Notes: generated by a model not told the origin, from the letters alone. DNA of 7,526 nt from an uncultured Gemmatimonadota bacterium (GCA_937136445.1 CAKZOQ010000474.1:1-7526); one strand, 5' to 3'. Positions 1-6,335 are shown, numbered from the stretch's first letter. Made by a program: numbers and translations.

Positions 1-1
1 C

Positions 2-667
2 GCGTCTCTCGAACTCGGCGACCTCGCCTCGGTCCGGACCTTCGCGAGCGCCTGGAGCGAGCAAGCGGAGGACCTCGACCTGCTCGTCGCGAACGCCGGG
101 ATCATGGCGTGTCCGCAGGGCAGCACCGAGGACGGCTTCGAGCTGACGCTCCAGGTGAACCATCTGGCACCCTTCCTCCTCACCCGGGAGCTTTGGGAGG
201 GGCTGCGCGCCCGGGGCGGCCGCGTGGTGACGGTGGCCTCCGCCGCGCACCGGCGGGCCTCACTCCCAGCCGACGGTCTCGGCGCCTACCTCCGGGGAGA
301 AGGGCGCTTTCAGGGCCTGCAGCGCTACAGCGACAGCAAGCTGGCCAACATCCTCTTCACCCGGGAGCTGGCCCGACGGGCGCCGGAGATCACCACCTAC
401 TCGGTGCACCCGGGGGTGCTGGCCACCGGCATCTGGGACCGGAACCGCGGCCTCCTCTCCCGGCTCGTCCGGCTCTTCAAGCCCCTCATGGGCGATCCGG
501 ACGTGGGCGGGCAGGCGGCGGTGCAACTCCTCCTGGAGGAGTCCGACGCACCGTCGGGGAGCTACTTCGACAAGGAAGAGCGGGCGGACCCCAAGCTGCC
601 GGACGACCCCGACGGCGTGGCGCGGGCGCTCTGGGCGGCCAGCGAGGCCGCCGTCGCCGAGGGCTGA
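2..667 (+). CDS. Short-chain dehydrogenase/reductase (SDR), 3' part
   Basis: This is an NAD(P)-dependent oxidoreductase of the SDR superfamily, most like the retinol-dehydrogenase/WW-domain-oxidoreductase-like group; the substrate is unknown. The gene enters from the left edge, so the N-terminal Gly-rich cofactor loop is not visible. The frame is open from base 2 and shows 221 residues. Visible hallmarks, numbered from the window edge: NAG at 31-33, the VNH asparagine near 53, catalytic Ser in VASAAH near 80, the YxxxK pair (YSDSK, Tyr109 and Lys113), and the HPG segment that follows the active site. An internal ATG at 104 lies inside the NAG motif region and cannot be the true start. It ends in TGA and converges with the cupin gene 33 bases further on. 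Family assignment is firm; specificity is not. Confidence 0.93.
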   Translation, partial: ASLELGDLASVRTFASAWSEQAEDLDLLVANAGIMACPQGSTEDGFELTLQVNHLAPFLLTRELWEGLRARGGRVVTVASAAHRRASLPADGLGAYLRGEGRFQGLQRYSDSKLANILFTRELARRAPEITTYSVHPGVLATGIWDRNRGLLSRLVRLFKPLMGDPDVGGQAAVQLLLEESDAPSGSYFDKEERADPKLPDDPDGVARALWAASEAAVAEG

Positions 668-700
668 GACCGACCTCGCCCTCGCCGGCCGCTGGCGCTC

Positions 701-1057
701 CTAGCAGCCAACCAGGTCGATGCGGTCGGGCTGGTTGGGCACGACGCAGAGGAACTCGAAAGGCTCCTCGCCCTCGGCGGCATACGAATGCGGCGTCCCG
801 CCGGGGATGAAGACCACGTCCCCGGCCTTCACCGCGTGGGTCTCGTCACCGATGACCACGGTGGCCCGGCCGCGCAGGACGTACTGCTCGTGCTCCACCT
901 GGTTGGTGTGGAGGGGCATGCCACCGCCCGGCTCCATGATGAAGCGCCGCAAGGCGAAGTTGGGCCCCTCGTCGGGCCCGATGAGCACCTGACGACGGGT
1001 CCCGGAACCGGCCGTCACCTCTTCGGCGGGCAGGCTTTCGGCGGAACGAACGGACAT
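701..1057 (-). CDS. Small single-domain cupin protein
   Basis: A 118-residue cupin, a small beta-barrel that usually binds a metal and acts as an enzyme or ligand sensor. Cupin motif 1 covers about residues 44-63 (GGGMPLHTN, then HEQYVLRG), with His50, His56 and Glu57 as likely metal ligands. The second His of the usual HxH is Asn52. Motif 2 covers about 79-90 (GDVVFIPGGTPH), with His90 as ligand. No second domain is present, so this is not a dioxygenase- or isomerase-sized bicupin. The frame is open further upstream, but ATG 1057 is chosen because AGGAG lies 6 bases before it and the residues upstream look non-coding. It is the last gene of the helicase operon, 28 bases after the unknown 139-residue gene. 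The fold is clear; the role is unknown. Confidence 0.9.
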   Translation of the reverse strand: MSVRSAESLPAEEVTAGSGTRRQVLIGPDEGPNFALRRFIMEPGGGMPLHTNQVEHEQYVLRGRATVVIGDETHAVKAGDVVFIPGGTPHSYAAEGEEPFEFLCVVPNQPDRIDLVGC

Positions 1058-1063
1058 GGCGTT

Positions 1064-1068
1064 CTCCT
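1064..1068 (-). promoter_or_regulatory. Ribosome binding site of the cupin gene
   Basis: AGGAG on the minus strand, 6 bases before ATG 1057. It fixes the cupin start and excludes the longer open frame that reaches 1183. Confidence 0.75.
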
Positions 1069-1085
1069 GGTTGGCGCCGGTGGCG

Positions 1086-1505
1086 TCAGGACCCCGATCC
1101 AGTCTCCCGGTAGACCCCGAAGCGAAGGGCCGGCGCGACGGTGTAGGTGAAGTGGAGCTTGTTCTCGCCCTCGACCACCACATTCTTCGTGGACTGCTTG
1201 GTTTTTGGGTAGTCCTGGCCGTCGGTGTTCTCGAAGACCAGGGCCTGGCCCGGCTCCAGATCGTCCAGAAGGGTTTGGATCTGGGCCTCCAGCTTGTCGA
1301 GGAGGTCGGCCTCGGTGGCGTCCTGCACCGGGCCCTTCGCCTCGGCGGTGAGCTCGTGGGTCGTCTCGAGGGTCCAGTCGTCTTCGAAGGCCTCCACCGG
1401 GACCTGCGTCTCCCGGTCGCGGCGGAAGCCGATCTCGTTGAGGGCCTTGGAGTCGAAGTTGAGCTCGACGCTGTGGTACGAGGTGCCGTAGCGCTTGAGG
1501 ATCAT
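1086..1505 (-). CDS. Uncharacterised 139-residue acidic protein
   Basis: I do not recognise this family. The protein has 139 residues, with no signal peptide, membrane segment or cysteine. The N-terminus (MILKRYGTSYHSVELNFDSK) looks like a beta strand followed by a charged region. Residues about 64-84 (TEADLLDKLEAQIQTLLDDLE) form a clear amphipathic helix. The C-terminus, about 107-132, alternates like beta strands (NVVVEG, LHFTYTVA, LRFGVYRE). Overall it is strongly acidic in its middle. ATG 1505 is only 7 bases after the helicase stop codon, and its ribosome site lies inside the last helicase codons, so the two are probably translated together. Codon use matches its neighbours. The in-frame extension upstream to 1610 overlaps the helicase and is rejected. 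It may be a helicase-linked accessory protein, but the only support is position. Confidence 0.85.
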   Translation of the reverse strand: MILKRYGTSYHSVELNFDSKALNEIGFRRDRETQVPVEAFEDDWTLETTHELTAEAKGPVQDATEADLLDKLEAQIQTLLDDLEPGQALVFENTDGQDYPKTKQSTKNVVVEGENKLHFTYTVAPALRFGVYRETGSGS

Positions 1506-1512
1506 CGGCGGT

Positions 1513-2778
1513 TCAGCCTCCGGGATTGAGGAGCGCTTCGAGCTCCTCGGGGGAAAGCTCGTCGGCGGTCTTGCTGCCCATGCCCATGGCGGAGCGGGAC
1601 TTCCGGCCACGTCGGGCGGCGGCGCGCTCCTCGGTGCGGGGCGTGCCGGCGTAGTCGAACTCGGAGAGGTGCTCCCGTTCGATGGGGCGGTCCAGGCGGT
1701 ATTCCAGCGTCTTCAGGTAGCCCAGATCCGCGGCGGTGACGAAGGTCACGGCCCACCCGGTGGAGCCCGCCCGGCCGGTCCGACCGATGCGGTGCACGTA
1801 GTCCTCCGGGTCCCGGGGGACGTCGTAGTTCACCACGTGGCTGATGCCGTCCACGTCCAGCCCGCGCTGGGCCACGTCGGTGGCCACCAGCACCCGGACG
1901 TCGCCCTCGGCGAAGCGGTCCAGGGCCCGGGTCCGGTGCTTCATGTTCCGGTCGGAGTGCATGACGTCGGAAGGAATGCCCTCGCGGCTCAGCCGCGCTT
2001 CCAGGACGTTGGCCCCCGCCTTGGTGCGGGTGAAGATCAGTACCTGGTCCCAGTGGTCCTTGGTGAGGAGGTGGAGGAGCAGATCCGGCTTCTTGTCGGG
2101 CTTCACCGAATAGAAGATCTCATCGACGCCCTCGGCGGTGGTGCCGGAGGGGGTCGCCTCGACCCAGATGGGGTCCTGCGTGATCCGCAGCGCCAGGTCG
2201 TGGACGCCGTTGGGCATGGTGGCACTGAAGAGCATGGTCTGGCGCTTCCGCGGCATCCCCCGTAGAACCTCCTCGATCTGGGGCCGGAAGCCCATGTCCA
2301 GCATCCGGTCCGCTTCGTCCAGGATGAGATAGTCCACCCCGCTCAGGTCCACGCGCCCGTTCTTCATGTGGTCGATGAAGCGGCCGGGCGTGGCGACGAT
2401 GATCTCATAGCCCTCCTCGAGGGCCTTGATCTGGGGGGCGTATCCGACGCCGCCGTAGATGGCCTCCACCTTGATGCTGGTCCCCTTGGAGAGGCTCTCG
2501 GCGTCTTCCGCCACCTGCTGGGCCAGCTCCCGGGTGGGGCAGAGCGCCAGGACCTGGAGTCCCTTCCCCGCCGTGAGCTTCTCCAGGGCGGGGATGATGA
2601 AGGCCGCCGTCTTCCCCGTCCCCGTCTGGGCGATGCCGACGACATCCTTGCCCTCGAGACCGTGGGGGATGGCCTGATGCTGGATGGGGGTGGGCGTGGT
2701 CCACCCCATGGCCTCGATCGCCGCGAGGCGTTCTTCGGAAAGCTGTAGCTGGGCGAAGGTCTTGGTCTGCGACTCCAC
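1513..2778 (-). CDS. DEAD-box ATP-dependent RNA helicase, RhlE-like
   Basis: A 421-residue cytoplasmic RNA helicase that uses ATP to unwind short RNA duplexes, typically in ribosome assembly, RNA decay or cold adaptation. All core motifs are present in order: Q motif (Phe8 to Gln33 in TPIQ), motif I AQTGTGKT 50-57, Ia PTRELAQQ 81-88, Ib TPGR 130-133, II DEAD 154-157, III SAT 185-187, motif V TDVAQRGLD ending near 308, and motif VI HRIGRTGRAG 329-338. The C-terminal tail after about 380 is short, with a basic stretch (ARRGRKSR) and a final acidic helix. It has no separate RNA-binding domain, which fits the RhlE group better than CsdA or DbpA. GTG 2778 is chosen as start because AGGAG lies 5 bases upstream and the protein then begins directly at the Q motif. 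It is first in the operon with the unknown protein and the cupin, behind a structured leader. Confidence 0.95.
   Translation of the reverse strand: MESQTKTFAQLQLSEERLAAIEAMGWTTPTPIQHQAIPHGLEGKDVVGIAQTGTGKTAAFIIPALEKLTAGKGLQVLALCPTRELAQQVAEDAESLSKGTSIKVEAIYGGVGYAPQIKALEEGYEIIVATPGRFIDHMKNGRVDLSGVDYLILDEADRMLDMGFRPQIEEVLRGMPRKRQTMLFSATMPNGVHDLALRITQDPIWVEATPSGTTAEGVDEIFYSVKPDKKPDLLLHLLTKDHWDQVLIFTRTKAGANVLEARLSREGIPSDVMHSDRNMKHRTRALDRFAEGDVRVLVATDVAQRGLDVDGISHVVNYDVPRDPEDYVHRIGRTGRAGSTGWAVTFVTAADLGYLKTLEYRLDRPIEREHLSEFDYAGTPRTEERAAARRGRKSRSAMGMGSKTADELSPEELEALLNPGG
1517..1521 (-). promoter_or_regulatory. Ribosome binding site of the 139-residue gene, inside the helicase gene
   Basis: GGAGG on the minus strand, 11 bases before ATG 1505 and formed by the last Pro-Gly-Gly codons of the helicase. 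Ribosomes finishing the helicase would pass directly over it, which suggests coupled translation. Confidence 0.55.
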
Positions 2779-2783
2779 GTGTG

Positions 2784-2788
2784 CTCCT
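2784..2788 (-). promoter_or_regulatory. Ribosome binding site of the DEAD-box helicase
   Basis: AGGAG on the minus strand, 5 bases before the GTG start at 2778. It decides the start against the longer open frame reaching 2895. It lies 8 bases downstream of the last leader hairpin in the mRNA. Confidence 0.75.
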
Positions 2789-2796
2789 GACAGGGC

Positions 2797-2883
2797 GCCG
2801 CGCCGGATGCGCGGCCGGGGTTTCGCGCCTGCCATCCGTAGGGGCAGGCCTTCTGCGGTGGTCCGCCGTCGGTGTGCCGACGG
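2797..2883 (-). promoter_or_regulatory. Structured 5' leader of the helicase: three hairpins with complementary loops
   Basis: Three consecutive perfect 7-bp inverted repeats lie between the helicase ribosome site and its probable promoter. In mRNA order they are: hairpin A 2883-2866 (CCGTCGG, loop CACA, CCGACGG); hairpin B 2849-2827 (GCCTGCC, loop CCTACGGAT, GGCAGGC); hairpin C 2815-2797 (GCCGCGC, loop ATCCG, GCGCGGC). Loop B contains CGGAT and the entire loop C is ATCCG, an exact complement, so the two loops could pair as a kissing interaction. There is no T-run after any stem, so these are not intrinsic terminators. Helicases of this family often have long structured leaders and can regulate their own mRNA. 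That role here is inference. Very high GC makes single hairpins cheap, which limits confidence. Confidence 0.45.
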
Positions 2884-2936
2884 GGGACGCGGCAAAGGTA
2901 ACGGGGTTCCTTGCCAACGGTGTAGGGCATGGCCAA

Positions 2937-2966
2937 GCTATACCGTACGGTTCCATGATCTTCACC
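2937..2966 (-). promoter_or_regulatory. Weak candidate promoter for the helicase operon
   Basis: On the minus strand, TATAGC (2942-2937) could be a -10 box, with GTGAAG (about 2965-2960) 17 bases upstream as a poor -35 box. Transcription would start near 2930 and give a leader of about 150 bases containing all three hairpins. The palindrome ACCGTACGGT would sit in the spacer. The region is the most AT-rich spot in the gap, but the hexamer matches are only partial. Confidence 0.22.
2942..2951. promoter_or_regulatory. 10-bp perfect palindrome in the divergent intergenic region (possible operator)
   Basis: ACCGTACGGT is a perfect palindrome between the divergent helicase and phosphatase genes. 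It abuts TATA-like bases on its left. A small dimeric regulator or the promoter itself could use it, but no regulator gene is nearby and the match to any known operator is unknown. Confidence 0.3.
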
Positions 2967-2987
2967 CCATCGAGGATTCCCGACCCC

Positions 2988-3494
2988 ATGGACGCCTCTC
3001 CCGCCGGGGGCGACCCCACGTCCCTCCTCTTCGTCTGCCTGGGCAACATCTGCCGCTCCCCTCTCGCCGAGGGTGTCTTCCAGCACCTCGCCGAGCAGAA
3101 GGGGATGGGTGAGCAGTTCCGGGTGGAGTCCGCCGGCACCGGTTCCTGGCACGTCGGCGACGCACCCGACGAGCGCTCCCAGGAGGTGGCTGCCCGCCAC
3201 GGCATCTCGCTCGACTCCCGAGCCCGGCAGGTGAGGCCGGAGGACCTGGAGGAGTTCGACTGGGTCGTCGTCATGGACCGCGACAACCTCCGCACCCTCG
3301 AGCGCATGCGCGACGCCCGGGGCGGCGACCGCCCCATCCACCTCCTGCGCTCCTTCGACGACCAGGGCGATGGCGACGAGGTCCCGGACCCCTACTACGG
3401 AGGCCCCGGCGGCTTCGACGACGTCTACGAGATGGTACGGCGCTCCTGCGAGAACCTCCTGGAGCACGTCCAGAGCTCCCGCCAGACGGCGTAG
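2988..3494 (+). CDS. Low-molecular-weight protein-tyrosine-phosphatase family protein
   Basis: A 168-residue cytosolic phosphatase of the LMW-PTP family, which removes phosphate from phosphotyrosine through a cysteinyl-phosphate intermediate. The P-loop near the N-terminus reads VCLGNICRS, with nucleophile Cys17, second Cys22 and Arg23. The general acid is Asp134 in the DPYYGG loop, in the expected place near the C-terminus. Length is normal for the family. ATG 2988 is chosen because GAGGA lies 11 bases upstream and the P-loop then sits at the usual distance from the start; ATG 2955 in the same frame has no ribosome site. The fructosamine-kinase-like gene begins 42 bases after the stop. In several bacteria an LMW-PTP gene directly precedes such a kinase, and the Thermus enzyme also dephosphorylates protein-bound ribulosamine 5-phosphate, so the real substrate may be a sugar-phosphate adduct. 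Confidence 0.94.
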   Translation: MDASPAGGDPTSLLFVCLGNICRSPLAEGVFQHLAEQKGMGEQFRVESAGTGSWHVGDAPDERSQEVAARHGISLDSRARQVRPEDLEEFDWVVVMDRDNLRTLERMRDARGGDRPIHLLRSFDDQGDGDEVPDPYYGGPGGFDDVYEMVRRSCENLLEHVQSSRQTA

Positions 3495-3536
3495 CAGCCC
3501 CCCGCCCGCGCCGCCGAGCGCTCACCCCGGCGCCCT

Positions 3537-4457
3537 GTGAGTCGGTTGCCCGACCCCGTCCGGACCGCCCTTCACGAGGCCCTGTCCGAACACGGCCTGG
3601 AGGCCGAGATCGTCCGGGCCCGGCCGGTGTCCGGGGGCTGCATCAACCACGGGCTCCGCCTGGAGACGGCGGCTGGTGACTGGTTCGTGAAGTGGAATGC
3701 GGAGGTCCCGACCGACTTCTTCCGTTCCGAGGTGGGAGGACTCCGCGCGCTGGCGGACAGCGACACCCTCCGGGTGCCGGAGCCCCTCGCGGTAGGAGGA
3801 GGGGAGGGCGTGCCGGCCTGGCTCCTACTGGAGTGGGTGGAGCCCGGGCGACCCGCCTCCGACCACGACGAGCGGCTCGGCCGGGGCCTCGCCCGCCTCC
3901 ACGCCTCCCGTGCCGGACCCTCGCTGGAGGGAGCGGGCTGGCCCCGTCCGGGGTGGATCGGCTCCCTCCCCCAGGACAATACTCCCGCCCGGGACTGGGC
4001 CACCTTCTGGCGCGACCGCCGCCTGGAGCCTCAGTGCCGCCTCGCGCGGGACGCCGGACTCCTCGCGGGGAACGACGCCCACCTCCTGGACCGGCTCCTC
4101 GGGTCTGTCGATGCGGCCCTCCCTGCGGCCGAGGACCACGGACCCCACCTCCTGCACGGGGATCTCTGGGGCGGAAACGCCTATGCCGACGCCGAGGGCC
4201 GCCCGGTCCTCGTGGACCCAGCCACCTACCGAGGCCACGGCGAGGTGGACCTGGCCATGATGGAGCTCTTCGGGGGCTTCGGGTCAGGTGTCCGGGACGC
4301 CTACGCCGACCTCCAGCCGGTATCGGAGGCGTACGCGGCCTACCGGCGGGACCTCTACCAGCTCTACTACCTGTTGGTGCACCTGAACCTCTTCGGCTCC
4401 TCCTACCTCGCCGGCTCCCGAAGCGCCGCCCGGCGGGTCGTGGCAGCGGTGGGGTGA
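3537..4457 (+). CDS. Fructosamine/ketosamine-3-kinase family protein
   Basis: A 306-residue kinase of the FN3K family, with a protein-kinase-like fold. It phosphorylates the third carbon of ketosamines on lysine, making the adduct unstable so that the protein is repaired. Bacterial members studied mostly act on ribulosamines and erythrulosamines. Visible features: Gly-rich loop VSGGCINHG about 31-39, ATP-binding Lys52 in FVKWN, FFRSEVGGLRAL 61-72, hinge LLLEWVEPG about 97-104, GWIGSLPQDN 139-148, catalytic HGDLWGGN 207-214 with Asp209 and Asn214, metal-binding Asp227 in VDPATYRGHGEVD, and the C-terminal LYYLLVHLNLFG segment. Cys35 lies in the Gly-rich loop as in plant and human homologues. 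The usual Arg of the GHRE-type segment is Gly235. The start is GTG 3537, with no clear ribosome site. It follows the LMW-PTP gene, probably in one transcript. Confidence 0.93.
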   Translation: MSRLPDPVRTALHEALSEHGLEAEIVRARPVSGGCINHGLRLETAAGDWFVKWNAEVPTDFFRSEVGGLRALADSDTLRVPEPLAVGGGEGVPAWLLLEWVEPGRPASDHDERLGRGLARLHASRAGPSLEGAGWPRPGWIGSLPQDNTPARDWATFWRDRRLEPQCRLARDAGLLAGNDAHLLDRLLGSVDAALPAAEDHGPHLLHGDLWGGNAYADAEGRPVLVDPATYRGHGEVDLAMMELFGGFGSGVRDAYADLQPVSEAYAAYRRDLYQLYYLLVHLNLFGSSYLAGSRSAARRVVAAVG

Positions 4458-4476
4458 GCAGCCTGCTCCTTCGTTC

Positions 4477-5136
4477 CTAGCGGCGCACGCCCAGGGCCAC
4501 ACCGTCGCCCACCGGAAGGATGGTGGCGTCGAAGGAAGCGTGCCCCGCCAGCGCCCGGTTGAACTCCTGGAGCGCCTTGGTGGATTCGTCCGCCTCTCCG
4601 GTTTCCTCCAGGATGCGGCCCTGCCAGAAGACGTTGTCGGCGAGGAGGAGGCCGCCGGGTCGGAGGAGTCGCTCGGCCTGCTTCAGGTAGGACCCGTAGC
4701 GCTCCTTGTCGGCGTCGATGAAGACGACGTCCCACTTGCCCTCGTCCTCCACGCCCGGCAGGAGTTCGTCGGCGTTGCCCACTCGGACCTCCATGTGCTC
4801 CGAGCGCCCGGCGCGATGGATGAACTCCCGGGCGAGCTCGGCATGGTCTGGCGACTGCTCCAGCGTCAGAAGACGCCCCTCCGGTGGGAGGGAGGAGGCC
4901 ATCCACAGCGCCGAGTACCCGCCCAACGTCCCCACCTCCAGGATCCGCCGCGCTCCGCAGGCACGAACCAGGATGGAGAGGAGCAGCCCCGTGCGGGCCG
5001 GCACCTGGATCATGGGGAGATCCCGGGACTCCATCTCGGCCCGCAGCTCCGCCAGGAGCGGGTCCTCACGGACGAAGAGGTCGGTGGCGTACTGCTCCAG
5101 CTCGGCCCGGGGAGGCCCGGCGCCGTCCCGACTCAT
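4477..5136 (-). CDS. SAM-dependent O-methyltransferase, caffeoyl-CoA/catechol type (family 3)
   Basis: A 219-residue class I methyltransferase that moves a methyl group from SAM to a hydroxyl group, usually of a catechol-like substrate, with a divalent metal. The SAM site EVGTLGGYS is at 67-75. The acidic residue ending strand 2 is Glu93 in LLTLEQ. The metal and catalytic residues are Asp142 (FIDADKERY), Asp167 and Asn168 (LLLADNVFWQG). Length matches the family. ATG 5136 is chosen because GGGAG lies 7 bases upstream. The start codon overlaps the aminotransferase stop as ATGA, so the two genes are co-transcribed and probably translationally coupled. It converges with the kinase gene, 19 bases apart. 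The true substrate cannot be told from sequence. Confidence 0.93.
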   Translation of the reverse strand: MSRDGAGPPRAELEQYATDLFVREDPLLAELRAEMESRDLPMIQVPARTGLLLSILVRACGARRILEVGTLGGYSALWMASSLPPEGRLLTLEQSPDHAELAREFIHRAGRSEHMEVRVGNADELLPGVEDEGKWDVVFIDADKERYGSYLKQAERLLRPGGLLLADNVFWQGRILEETGEADESTKALQEFNRALAGHASFDATILPVGDGVALGVRR

Positions 5137-6335
5137 GAAACCACTCCCGACCCCACGGCGGCGGCAAGCCGGTCGATGGCTTCTTCCAGCACCTCGTCGG
5201 AGGAGGCGTAGCTCATCCGGACCCAGCGGTCGTCGCCGAAGGCAGCGCCGGGGACCAGCGCCACACCGGTCTCCTCCAGCATCCGTGCGCACCAGTCCGT
5301 GGCGCCGGCGATCTCGTCGTCGAAGAGCCCGTCCACCCGAAAGAAGAGGTAGAAGGCGCCTCGGGGCTCGACGAAGGGCAGGTCGGGGAGCAGGCGACGG
5401 AACCTCTCCGTGACCAGGTCGCGGCGCCGCCGGAAGGCCGACACCATGGACCGGACGGATGCCGCAGCCGCCTCGGTGTCGCCAAACGCCGCCAACGCCG
5501 CCATCTGCGAGGGAGTGGCGGCGTTCGAGGTGATCTGGCTCTGCAGGGCCGAGAACTTCTTGGTGAGCTCCGGGGAGGTCACGGAGAACCCGATGCGCCA
5601 CCCGGTCATGGCGTAGCTCTTGGAGGCCCCGTCCACCAGAACGTGCTGCCCCAAGGAGTCCCGGTGGAGATCCAGCAGGCCCGGGGCCACTGCGGCGTCG
5701 TCGTCGAAGTAGATGTTGCCGTAGATCTCGTCACAGATCAGCCAGACGTCGCGGTCCCGCGCCCATTCGGCCAACGCCGTCAGCTCCTCCACCGAATAGA
5801 CCGTCCCCGTTGGATTGCAGGGCGTGTTGAGGATCAGGCCCCGGGTGGCGTCGGTGTGAAGGCCGTCGAGGATCTCCGGCGTCACCCGGAAGTCCCGATC
5901 CGCGTCCCCCTGCGCCGCCACCGGCGTCGCTCGGGCCAGGTCCACCAGCGCCGGGTAGCTGGTCCAGTACGGCGCCGCCACCAGCACCTCGTCGCCGGGT
6001 CCGAAGAGGGTGAAGATGGCGTTGAAGAGGGCTTGCTTGGCCCCGGCCGTCACCATGACGCCCTGCCAGTCCACCGTGCGTCCGGCGCGAGCCGAGAGCC
6101 CGTCGGCGATGGCCTTGCGAAGCTCCGGGAGCCCGGGAGGGGGGGTGTAGCGGGTGGCGCCGTCCCGGATCCCCTTCACCGCCGCGTCGGAGATGAAGGT
6201 GGGCGTGTCGAAGTCCGGCTCCCCTGCGCCCAGGTTGATGATGTCCCGGCCTGCGGCGGCCAACTCCTTGGCCCGGGTGCTCACGGCGATGGTGGCCGAC
6301 GGCTTGAGCTGCTGGACGTTGGGGCTGAGGCGCAT
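5133..6335 (-). CDS. PLP-dependent aspartate aminotransferase, class I/II (AspB type, subgroup Ib)
   Basis: A 400-residue cytosolic aminotransferase that exchanges amino groups between aspartate (and possibly prephenate or related acids) and 2-oxoglutarate. It aligns well from memory with the Thermus enzyme from the start (MRLSPNVQQLKPSATIAV). Features: GAGEPDFDTP 36-45, AGAKQALFN 97-105, PYWTSYP 122-128, NTPCNPTG 170-177 with Asn174, DEIY 202-205, the PLP lysine Lys239 in GASKSYAMTGWRIG with Arg247 for the phosphate, and substrate carboxylate Arg373 in VRMSYA. Lys100 corresponds to the Thermus lysine that contacts the distal carboxylate of the substrate. ATG 6335 gives the family N-terminus exactly, although no ribosome site is evident; the open frame to 7004 overlaps a divergent gene and is rejected. 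It is the first gene of a pair with the O-methyltransferase. Confidence 0.95.
   Translation of the reverse strand: MRLSPNVQQLKPSATIAVSTRAKELAAAGRDIINLGAGEPDFDTPTFISDAAVKGIRDGATRYTPPPGLPELRKAIADGLSARAGRTVDWQGVMVTAGAKQALFNAIFTLFGPGDEVLVAAPYWTSYPALVDLARATPVAAQGDADRDFRVTPEILDGLHTDATRGLILNTPCNPTGTVYSVEELTALAEWARDRDVWLICDEIYGNIYFDDDAAVAPGLLDLHRDSLGQHVLVDGASKSYAMTGWRIGFSVTSPELTKKFSALQSQITSNAATPSQMAALAAFGDTEAAAASVRSMVSAFRRRRDLVTERFRRLLPDLPFVEPRGAFYLFFRVDGLFDDEIAGATDWCARMLEETGVALVPGAAFGDDRWVRMSYASSDEVLEEAIDRLAAAVGSGVVS
5144..5148 (-). promoter_or_regulatory. Ribosome binding site of the O-methyltransferase, inside the aminotransferase gene
   Basis: GGGAG on the minus strand, 7 bases before ATG 5136 and within the last codons of the aminotransferase. 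It fixes the start and supports re-initiation after the ATGA overlap. Confidence 0.6.

Noticed and set aside
1058..1183. Longer cupin start at 1183
   Set aside because: It overlaps the upstream 139-residue gene, and the extra residues are Arg/Ser/Thr-rich with no cupin character. ATG 1057 has a strong ribosome site.
2779..2895. N-terminal extension of the DEAD-box helicase to ATG 2895
   Set aside because: GTG 2778 has AGGAG at ideal distance and starts the protein at the Q motif. The extension is Arg/Pro-rich and falls on the hairpin region.
2955..2987. Earlier ATG at 2955 for the phosphatase
   Set aside because: It has no ribosome site and lies beside the palindrome and candidate promoter, while ATG 2988 gives the normal family N-terminus.
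2364..3467. Long minus-strand open frames opposite the phosphatase gene and in another frame of the helicase
   Set aside because: They overlap two well-supported genes and translate to low-complexity Arg/Pro/Ser/Gly-rich strings, typical of shadows in high-GC DNA.
4456..4468. Inverted repeat GAGCA-GCC-TGCTC between the convergent kinase and methyltransferase genes, as a terminator
   Set aside because: Only 5 bp of stem with a 3-base loop and no T-run on either strand; too weak to call. The other convergent junction (668-700) has no convincing hairpin either.
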